Part shown: positions 1-5,798 of the stretch, piece after piece
How positions within the stretch are numbered: position 1 is the first letter of the stretch
How the letters are laid out: each line of letters begins with the position of its first letter
Source of the DNA: Pseudomonadales bacterium
GTDB lineage: Bacteria > Pseudomonadota > Gammaproteobacteria > Pseudomonadales > Azotimanducaceae
NCBI GenBank assembly: GCA_021295935.1
Contig: JAGWBL010000044.1
Location: 1-7,470 of the forward strand
Reading direction: 5' to 3'
Length of the DNA: 7,470 bases
Translations under genes and position numbers: made by a program
The notes under the pieces: generated by a model
The model's input: only the letters and a program-made list of their open reading frames with translations
Told to the model about the DNA's origin: nothing
Database searches by the model: none

Positions 1-438
1 AGCGATCCGCCACTGACAGAACTCGGCGTCACTGAACCGAACGGGCAGGAACAGCAGGATATCTCTGTGTCCACGGCGAACGGAGAGAGCGCAGCGGCCG
101 CGCGAGCGCAGCAGGGGGAACAGGAGCAGTTCACACCACCCCTCACCGACCTGCAAGCAACCAGCGACGAAGTCTCGGGCGACACGCCCGACTCCAGTCT
201 CGACCGGATTCAGCTTTCGTTCACCGGACTTTGCTACACAAGCGTGATTGACGCCACAGGCACCACACTCTACATCGGCACTGCCAATGCAGGGGACAGG
301 CACGAACTGGAGGGAAAAGCACCATTCGACATCGTGCTCGGGCACGCAGCCATGGCAACGGTCACTTACCAAGGTGAGGAAGTTGCACTGGGTTCGCGCA
401 CCAGGAACCGAATCGCTCGTCTGTCCGTGGGTCCATGA
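1..438 (+). CDS. rodZ: RodZ C-terminal part (cytoskeletal/cell-shape protein), 5' end outside window
   Basis: Only the last 145 codons are present, open from base 1 and ending at TGA 436-438. The first ~70 residues are a linker rich in Gln, Glu, Ala, Ser and Thr. The last ~75 residues, from about IQLSFTGLC, match the periplasmic beta domain at the RodZ C-terminus (DUF4115): the pattern SFT-x-x-C, DATG-x-x-L, L-x-G-x-AP, a YQG-x-x-V turn and a final ARLSVG strand agree with the end of E. coli RodZ. RodZ is a bitopic inner-membrane protein that links MreB filaments to the elongation machinery; its cytoplasmic helix-turn-helix and membrane segment would lie upstream of the window. Where many homologues have Trp-x-Glu after the Cys of this domain, this one reads CYTSV. 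The stop overlaps the hisS start by four bases (ATGA). Identification rests on the domain pattern and on the hisS-yfgM-bamB-der neighbourhood. Confidence 0.88.
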   Translation, partial: SDPPLTELGVTEPNGQEQQDISVSTANGESAAAARAQQGEQEQFTPPLTDLQATSDEVSGDTPDSSLDRIQLSFTGLCYTSVIDATGTTLYIGTANAGDRHELEGKAPFDIVLGHAAMATVTYQGEEVALGSRTRNRIARLSVGP

Positions 439-1718
439 GCCAGAACTTTCAACCCCTTCGCGGGTTTCGCGACCTCATGGGCGAGGATGTGGCCCGCCTT
501 GCTCAGGTGGAGTCCGTGGCCATCAAAGTCTTGCAGGGCTACGGCTACAACGAGATACGGTTGCCGTTGCTCGAAGTGACGTCGCTGTTTGACCGGAGCA
601 TCGGCGAGAGCACAGATACCGTGTCCAAGGAAATGTACACCTTTGAACTTCGCGATGGCTCCCAAGTGTCTCTGCGTCCGGAAGCCACAGCGTCCTGTGT
701 CAGGGCTTTGCTGGATTCCGGAGCCATCAGGGGGAGCAGACCCAAGTGGTGGTACGCCGGTCCGATGTTTCGGCACGAGAAGCCTCAGAGGGGCCGGTTT
801 CGTCAGTTCTATCAGGTTGGTGCGGAAGCGTTCGGGTATGGAGATCCCGACATCGACGTCGAGATGATCTGCATCACCGCAGATCTACTCAATGCGCTCG
901 GTGAGCTCGAGTCAGCCCAATAGGAGGTGAACACGCTTGGCAGCCCGCCTTCACGGCAAGCCTACCGCAAGGCTCTCGTTCAGTACTTGGAACCGGTGCG
1001 GAGTCGGTTGGATGCCGACAGCCAACACCGCTTGCATGTCAACCCGCTCAGGATTCTTGATTCGAAGACTGAGAGCACGCAGGAATTGCTTCAGGACGGA
1101 CCGGATCTGCATGATTACCTGGACCCGGATTCTCGTTCACGATTTGACGAGTTGCTCGACCGCCTCGAGGAATCGGGCGTGCGCTTCACGGTGCGAAGGG
1201 ATCTTGTCCGGGGATTGGATTACTACACCCACACGGTGTTCGAGTGGACTTCCCATGAGCTCGGCTCCCAGAAGCAGATCGGTGGCGGCGGACGCTACGA
1301 CGGATTGGCAACCCTGCTCGGCAGCTCTCAGGACATACCGGCGGTAGGCTTTTCGATGGGCTTGGATCGCATTGGGCTGTTGCTTAGCCAAAAGGGCGGT
1401 GTGACGAATTCGGACGGTTTGGACATCTACGTTGGCGAATTGGGAGGCTCAAACCGCAGCTACGCGACCGGCATCGCCCGCAGTCTCCGCGAGACGGGAC
1501 GATTTCGAGTTCGGGAGCATCAAGGAGGAGGCAAGATCAAGAACCGAATGCGGGAGGCGGACCGAAGTGGAGCGCGCTGGGCGTTGATCATCGGCGACGC
1601 GGAACGCGACGCGCAAACTGTGGGCTTGAAGTGGTTGCGCGAAGAGCGACCTCAGGACACCGTGCCGGCATCGGGTCTACTGGAGTACATGAGTTCAGCA
1701 TTGGAGAGGGTGCCGTGA
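435..1718 (+). CDS. hisS: Histidyl-tRNA synthetase, full length but interrupted by an in-frame TAG at codon 163
   Basis: HisRS is a cytoplasmic class II synthetase that activates histidine with ATP and transfers it to tRNA-His. The frame runs 427 codons from ATG 435 to TGA 1716-1718, close to the 424 residues of E. coli HisRS. Visible parts in order are: class II motif 2 (residues 112-131, with R113 in FRHEKPQRGRFRQF), the HisA motif LVRGLDYY (257-264, catalytic-type R259), the HisB motif GGGRYDGL (284-291), motif 3 AVGFSMGLDRIGLLL (303-317) and the C-terminal anticodon-binding domain (about 330-425, with QGGGKIKNRMREADRSGAR). R113 and R259 carry the same numbers as in the E. coli enzyme, so no insertion or deletion separates them. 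Codon 163 (921-923) is TAG, and translation resumes in the same frame with Glu-Val-Asn-Thr-Leu-Gly-Ser. Without readthrough the gene gives a 162-residue N-terminal fragment and an orphan C-terminal half, neither a complete catalytic site. It overlaps rodZ and yfgM by four bases each. Confidence 0.93.
921..923 (+). other. In-frame amber codon inside hisS
   Basis: The codon is TAG, preceded by CAA and followed by GAG GTG AAC. Aligned by eye without gaps to E. coli HisRS (ALG...TLELNSIGS), it replaces the Leu of the Leu-Glu-Leu-Asn strand that follows the motif 2 region. A single T-to-A change turns the Leu codon TTG into TAG. Because the frame is unchanged on both sides, a frameshift does not explain the interruption. 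Possible causes are a sequencing or assembly error, a recent nonsense mutation, a minority strain variant, or suppression by an amber-reading tRNA. Confidence 0.95.
922..930 (+). promoter_or_regulatory. Strong Shine-Dalgarno-like sequence at the hisS interruption
   Basis: AGGAGGTGA matches nine consecutive bases of the complement to the usual bacterial 16S rRNA 3' end. It begins inside the TAG codon and continues through the codons for Glu, Val and Asn. The nearest start codon at normal spacing is TTG 937, which is not in the hisS frame. The in-frame GTG at 927 overlaps the motif itself and could not be served by it. The match may simply come from GAG GTG coding for a conserved Glu/hydrophobic pair; a role in reinitiation or pausing is speculative. 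Confidence 0.35.
1703..1710 (+). promoter_or_regulatory. Ribosome binding site that sets the yfgM start
   Basis: GGAGAGGG lies inside the hisS 3' end. Its GGAG core is 8 bases upstream of GTG 1715. This supports the GTG start over the upstream ATG at 1631, which has no such motif and would overlap hisS by 88 bases. Confidence 0.6.
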
Positions 1719-2344
1719 GCAATCCGTTCGACGACGACATCGAGCAGGCGCAGAAGATCAAGGATTTCGTCAAGACGAACGGCATTCCCATCGTGATTGC
1801 CGTGGCCTTGTCCATTTCGGGCATCGTCGGCTGGCGCTGGTATCAGGAGCGCCAGGAAGTGTCGGCAACGGAAGCAGCGGACCTGTATCAGGAGTACCGG
1901 ACCGCGCGGGGCCTGTCCGAACCGGTCGACGAATACCTGCAATCTCTTGAGCAGGACCATCGAAACAGTCCTTACCGAGCCTTCGCACTGCTTCACGAAG
2001 CCAAGGAGCACGCGCAAGCGGAGGAGTGGGAGGCGATGCTTCCGCTCTTGGACGAAGCACTTCGGTTGACGAAAGGCAACTTGATCTCCGGAGAGTTCGC
2101 ACTGCGAAAGGCACGAGTCGAAATCCAGCTCGAGCGATACGACGAAGCGCTGCAGACGCTCGCGAACGTTCGTGGATCCGGCTATCGATCCATGGCATTG
2201 GACCTCTCGGGTGACATACATCGAGTACGCAGGGAGTTGGGGGCTGCGCGCAAGGCCTACGAAGCAGCCATCGAGAATCTGAGTCCTTCGCTGTCTTCCA
2301 ATGCAATCACCCAGAAACTGGCTTCCTTGCCGAAGACTCCATGA
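1715..2344 (+). CDS. yfgM: YfgM-family membrane-anchored TPR protein (ancillary SecYEG translocon subunit family)
   Basis: The product has 209 residues, starting at GTG 1715, which overlaps the hisS stop by four bases. The N-terminus (DDDIEQAQKIKDFVKTNG) is a short acidic cytoplasmic segment like that of E. coli YfgM. One hydrophobic segment follows at residues 24-40, closing with the family's GW-R-x-W/Y pattern (GWRWYQERQ). The rest is a predicted periplasmic helical domain with tetratricopeptide-like repeats, for example ALLHEAKEHAQAEEWEAMLP, RKARVEIQLERYDEALQTL and LDLSGDIHRVRRELGAARKA. In E. coli, YfgM binds the SecYEG translocon and the periplasmic chaperone PpiD and helps newly exported proteins; that role is carried over here by family membership and by its place between hisS and bamB. 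An alternative upstream start at 1631 would add 28 residues with no family resemblance. The stop TGA overlaps the bamB ATG. Confidence 0.9.
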   Translation: MSNPFDDDIEQAQKIKDFVKTNGIPIVIAVALSISGIVGWRWYQERQEVSATEAADLYQEYRTARGLSEPVDEYLQSLEQDHRNSPYRAFALLHEAKEHAQAEEWEAMLPLLDEALRLTKGNLISGEFALRKARVEIQLERYDEALQTLANVRGSGYRSMALDLSGDIHRVRRELGAARKAYEAAIENLSPSLSSNAITQKLASLPKTP

Positions 2345-3573
2345 CTGGATCGCGAAAGAGGATTGCGGTCGCGTGGATTGCCGAGACTGTCAGCGTCGCG
2401 CTTCTTACGAGTTGCGGCCTGTTGGGCCGGGATGATTCAGACGCCAAGCTCGAGAAGGGCAAACCACTCGATCTTGCAGAGTTCACCCCGGAAGCGACTC
2501 TGGATCTGAATTGGCGCACCCGAATTGGAAAGGGGCTAGGCAAGAAGTACATTGCTCTTGCGCCCCGGATCGTTGGTGACTTGGTCGTCGCTGCGGATGC
2601 TTACGGCATCGTAGAGGCGCGCAACCGACTTAACGGCCGTGTGGAGTGGTCGGCGCGGGTGGGAAGGCCGCGCTCCAAGGGCTTTCTTCAAGTCAGGGAT
2701 CGTGCTGACACCTCGTTCGTGTCGGGAGGTCTGGGTGCGGGCGAAGGCATGGTCGTGCTTGGGACTACGCGTGGCGAGGTGATTGCGCTGTCAGCGGCCG
2801 ATGGCAAGGAGTTGTGGCGCACGAGAGTCACAAGCGAAGTCCTCGCTGCACCTTCGGTGAGGTCGGAAGTCGTCGCGGTCCAGACAGCGGACGGCAAGCT
2901 CCATGTGCTCGACGTGAAAGATGGTGCACCTCGATGGGCGTACGACTCTCAAGTGGCGCCGCTGACGCTTCGTGGAACTGCAGCGCCGGTCATCCTTGAT
3001 GGCGTCATCTATGCGGGATTCTCGAACGGTATTCTCGCCGCGTTCGACATTTCAACTGGTGCGGCGTTCTGGGAACAACGCATCGCCCTGCCTGAGGGCA
3101 CGAGCGAAATCGATCGTCTGGTCGATGTCGATGGAACGCCGCTGATCTTCGGTCCGATGGTCATTGCGTCAAGCTATCAGGGCGTTACCAAGGCAATTTC
3201 GAGAGCGAACGGGCAGGTCCTCTGGGAACTGGACCTTTCGTCGCACATTTCGCCGAAGACAGGCCTCCGACAGGTCTACATCGTGGCCAATGACGGAGTG
3301 CTCAAGGCGGTGGACGCTGAGTTGGCCGAGGTCAATTGGGAAGTCGAGACGCTGATCAACCGCGAGCTCACCGAGCCGATTGTCTTTGGGAACTACTTGG
3401 CGGTGGGCGACCATCTTGGCTACGTGCATATCCTGGCCCAAAGCGACGGCCGCTTCGTCGCAAGACGGAAGATGAGAGAGGGCGTCAGGTCCCCGATCGC
3501 GTACCAAGAGGGGGATCTGTACGTCCTCGCGAACAATGGGTATCTCTACTCCTACAGCGTCGAACGAGACTAG
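2341..3573 (+). CDS. bamB: Outer-membrane assembly lipoprotein BamB
   Basis: BamB is a beta-propeller lipoprotein of the BAM complex, which folds beta-barrel proteins into the outer membrane. The 410-residue product starts at ATG 2341. It has a basic N-region (residues 5-7), a hydrophobic stretch and a lipobox L22-T-S-C25; Gly at +2 predicts transfer to the outer membrane. E15 inside the hydrophobic stretch is unusual. The mature part shows propeller blades of the PQQ type, with repeated (A/V)xDG(K/R)xxW turns such as ADGKELWR at 153-160 and ANGQVLWEL at 289-297. Two BAM-specific patterns are intact: LTLRG (208-212) and EIDRLVDVDGTP (256-267), equivalent to the E. coli loops reported to contact BamA. 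The end (GYLYSYSVERD) is in the usual place and the stop is TAG. The last 38 bases overlap der, and the start overlaps the yfgM stop by four bases. Confidence 0.95.
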   Translation: MTGSRKRIAVAWIAETVSVALLTSCGLLGRDDSDAKLEKGKPLDLAEFTPEATLDLNWRTRIGKGLGKKYIALAPRIVGDLVVAADAYGIVEARNRLNGRVEWSARVGRPRSKGFLQVRDRADTSFVSGGLGAGEGMVVLGTTRGEVIALSAADGKELWRTRVTSEVLAAPSVRSEVVAVQTADGKLHVLDVKDGAPRWAYDSQVAPLTLRGTAAPVILDGVIYAGFSNGILAAFDISTGAAFWEQRIALPEGTSEIDRLVDVDGTPLIFGPMVIASSYQGVTKAISRANGQVLWELDLSSHISPKTGLRQVYIVANDGVLKAVDAELAEVNWEVETLINRELTEPIVFGNYLAVGDHLGYVHILAQSDGRFVARRKMREGVRSPIAYQEGDLYVLANNGYLYSYSVERD

Positions 3574-5005
3574 CGCCTCGACCGAAGACGCGATCGCCCC
3601 CGACGAGAGATCTGGAGTCGTCGCCATCGTAGGACGTCCCAATGTCGGGAAGTCCACTCTCTTCAATCGTCTCTGCAACCATAGGGAGGCGCTGGTCCAC
3701 AACGAGCCGGGGCTGACGCGCGACCGTCGCTACGGAGTCGCCTCACGCATCGGGCAAGGCGTCTCTCTCATAGACACAGGCGGGTTGCTCGATGCTTCCG
3801 ATCTCGGCGAGGCCATTGCTGAACAGAGTTCGATCGCGATAGACGAGGCGGACTTGGTGATGTTCCTGCTGGAGGCACGGGAGGGACTGACCCCCGGGGA
3901 TGAAGAGATCGCTTCTGATCTTCGACAGCGCGGAGTTCCCGTCCTGCCTGTCTTGAACAAGGTTGACGGCGTCCAACTGGCCCATCAGCTGGCGATCGTA
4001 GCCGAGACCGCTGCCCTGGGATTCGGGGAGCCCATGGTCGTCTCCGCCAGTCACAATCGTGGGATCGACCAGCTCGCTTCGTCTGTAACCGATCGCCTTC
4101 CCCGCAGAAAGCTGGAGCGGAACGCCATAGACGTGACTGTGGCAGTCGTCGGCCGACCCAATGTCGGCAAGTCAACGCTGGTCAATGCAATCTCCGGAAC
4201 TGATCGGTGCCTCGTGTTCGACAAGCCTGGTACAACGAGGGATTCGGTCCAGGTGGATGTGGATCTGCCCTACCGTCGGATGCGCTTGGTCGACACGGCA
4301 GGCGTCCGCCGGCGTGGAAGGGTCACCGCGTCGGTAGAGAAATTCTCGATAGTGCAGGCACTTGCAGCCATGAAGTCGGCGCAGGTGTCGCTGTTGATTG
4401 TTGATGCGACAGAGGGCGTCGTGGAACAGGATCTACACCTGTGTTCCTACGCGACGCAGGCTGGCTCAGGCATTGTGCTGGTCGTCAACAAGTGGGACTG
4501 CCCAAGCAGCGAGGAAAAGAGAAGGATCCGAAACGAGCTCGCAAGGCGGTTCCGCTTCGCTCCTTGGATTTCGGTCCGCTACACCTCCGCTCTGACCAAA
4601 TCCGGACTCTCGGGAGTCCTGGCAGAAGTGAATCGTGTCCATGCAACTGGTCGTTTCGAAGTCACGACCGCCGAACTCAATCGTGCGCTCAGCAACGCGG
4701 TTGAGGATCACGCGCCACCGGCCGTACGCGGGCGGACCATCAGGCTTCGCTACGCGAACAAGGTCGGTACTTTTCCCCCTGCGATCCTGATCCACGGGAA
4801 CCAGACAGAGTCGCTGACCAGTTCTTATGTGCGATACCTCGAAAACCGGTTTCGCCAAGCATTCGGACTCTCGGGCATGCCCGTGAAGATAGCCTTCAGG
4901 TCGACTTCGAACCCGTTCAAGCACCTTCGAAATCGACTCACTCCACGTCAGCTGGCTCGCCGCCGGAGGCTGATCCGTCATAGGAAGAATTCACGACGCG
5001 CATGA
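3536..5005 (+). CDS. der: Ribosome assembly GTPase Der (EngA)
   Basis: Der is an essential GTPase with two tandem G domains that acts in maturation of the 50S ribosomal subunit. The product has 489 residues. G domain 1 has GRPNVGKST at 33-41, PGLTRDR at 58-64, DTGG at 80-83 and NKVD at 141-144. G domain 2 has GRPNVGKST at 206-214, PGTTRDS at 231-237, DTAG at 253-256 and NKWD at 318-321. A KH-like RNA-binding domain follows (about 375-455), then a basic tail (RRRRLIRHRKNSRR). All nucleotide-binding motifs are intact. E. coli Der begins about seven residues before its first GRPNVGKST; this protein has 32 before it, the first ~25 rich in Ser, Thr and Ala. No ATG, GTG or TTG occurs in frame between 3539 and the first G1 motif, so ATG 3536 is the only usable start near it. 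The gene overlaps bamB by 38 bases and the oppositely oriented peptidase gene by 68 bases. Confidence 0.96.
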   Translation: MGISTPTASNETSASTEDAIAPDERSGVVAIVGRPNVGKSTLFNRLCNHREALVHNEPGLTRDRRYGVASRIGQGVSLIDTGGLLDASDLGEAIAEQSSIAIDEADLVMFLLEAREGLTPGDEEIASDLRQRGVPVLPVLNKVDGVQLAHQLAIVAETAALGFGEPMVVSASHNRGIDQLASSVTDRLPRRKLERNAIDVTVAVVGRPNVGKSTLVNAISGTDRCLVFDKPGTTRDSVQVDVDLPYRRMRLVDTAGVRRRGRVTASVEKFSIVQALAAMKSAQVSLLIVDATEGVVEQDLHLCSYATQAGSGIVLVVNKWDCPSSEEKRRIRNELARRFRFAPWISVRYTSALTKSGLSGVLAEVNRVHATGRFEVTTAELNRALSNAVEDHAPPAVRGRTIRLRYANKVGTFPPAILIHGNQTESLTSSYVRYLENRFRQAFGLSGMPVKIAFRSTSNPFKHLRNRLTPRQLARRRRLIRHRKNSRRA

Positions 5006-5798
5006 GATCCTCGGGATCGATTCTCTCTCCCTGAAGGCTTGTGCTCCAGTGCAAATGGGGACCAGTCGACCTGCCGGTGGTGCCGATGGTGCCCAAGATG
5101 GATCCTCGTTCCACGGCGTGTCCCTCCTGGACGCTGATTGACTCCATGTGACACATCATCGAGACCAGTCCCCCTCCGTGATCGATCATCACGGTGTTGC
5201 CATTGAAGAAGAAGTGGCCGGTAACGACAACCACTCCGGGAGCGGGACTCTTGATCGGCGTGCCCACGGGGGCAGCAATGTCCAGTCCGGAGTGGGGTTT
5301 GCGGGGCTGGTTGTTGAAGAACCGCTGCGATCCGAACACACCGGACTTGCGCCCCTCGGCCGGCAGCACCAATGGGACAAGGTCCTGAGGATGAGCCGTG
5401 AACCTTGCGTACGCAGTTCGCATGAGTTGCGATTCGCGGCTGATTCTCTTCAGTGTCTTGGCTGAGGGACTCACCTGTTCCTCGTCTTCGATGGTTATGT
5501 ATTCCTTGGGATAGTCCTTGGCAACAACCTCGACAACGCCGAACGCGCGGCCTGGTTCACCTGGAATCACCGCGAACTCGTGCAAACCGCTCTCCGTTCC
5601 CAATGGGATGGCCAGGACGGCCGACGAGCCCAGTAACAGTTGGGGCTTGCCCAGGAAGGCCACTTCCGAGGTGGAGTCCGGAACTTCCACCCGAACGACC
5701 CCGCCGACGACGCCCACGAGCTGGAATGTCGCCGCAGTCTGTTCTGCCACTCCACATCCGATGAGCACAGCCAGACCCGTCACGATCGCCTTAGCCAT
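4938..5798 (-). CDS. Exported M23-family (LytM/peptidoglycan DD-metalloendopeptidase-like) protein
   Basis: The protein has 286 residues if started at ATG 5798-5796. Its C-terminal half is an M23 zinc peptidase domain. FGSQRFFNNQPRKPHSGLD contains the first zinc ligands H169 and D173, CHMES gives H217, and GPHLHW gives H248 and the last zinc ligand H250. These are the residues that distinguish active M23 enzymes from degenerate LytM activators, so cleavage of peptidoglycan cross-links is plausible. The N-terminal half (about 25-130) is a beta-rich domain of the kind that often precedes M23 domains. The first 23 residues are a hydrophobic export signal; it contains LIGC (12-15), a possible lipobox, but could also be cut by signal peptidase I after TAA. 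A longer start at 5858 would add 20 basic residues but overlap xseA by 68 bases. The chosen start overlaps the xseA stop by 8 bases, suggesting coupled translation. The substrate is not known from sequence. Confidence 0.88.
   Translation of the reverse strand: MAKAIVTGLAVLIGCGVAEQTAATFQLVGVVGGVVRVEVPDSTSEVAFLGKPQLLLGSSAVLAIPLGTESGLHEFAVIPGEPGRAFGVVEVVAKDYPKEYITIEDEEQVSPSAKTLKRISRESQLMRTAYARFTAHPQDLVPLVLPAEGRKSGVFGSQRFFNNQPRKPHSGLDIAAPVGTPIKSPAPGVVVVTGHFFFNGNTVMIDHGGGLVSMMCHMESISVQEGHAVERGSILGTIGTTGRSTGPHLHWSTSLQGERIDPEDLMRVVNSSYDGSASGGEPADVE

Noticed and set aside
921..923. Genome-wide reassignment of TAG to an amino acid
   Set aside because: bamB ends on TAG (3571-3573) exactly where BamB proteins normally end, and reading through it would run across der in a meaningless frame. 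No other in-frame TAG interrupts a gene here. Low-level or site-specific suppression is not excluded.
900..935. Frameshift as the cause of the hisS interruption
   Set aside because: The HisRS sequence continues in the same frame on both sides of the TAG, with spacing identical to E. coli, so no base is gained or lost.
937..1347. Open frame starting at TTG 937 behind the strong Shine-Dalgarno-like motif
   Set aside because: It is a shadow of the hisS C-terminal half in another frame: the protein is rich in Arg, Trp and Cys, matches no family I know, and runs through conserved HisRS motifs.
1652..2306. Two long - strand open frames opposite yfgM (189 and 178 codons)
   Set aside because: Both are antisense to a well-supported gene and have low-complexity Arg/Leu/Pro-rich translations without motifs.
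5006..5020. Inverted repeat GATCC-TCG-GGATC just after the der stop as a terminator
   Set aside because: The stem is only five base pairs, there is no T-tract on either strand, and the bases encode the conserved IDPED segment of the peptidase.
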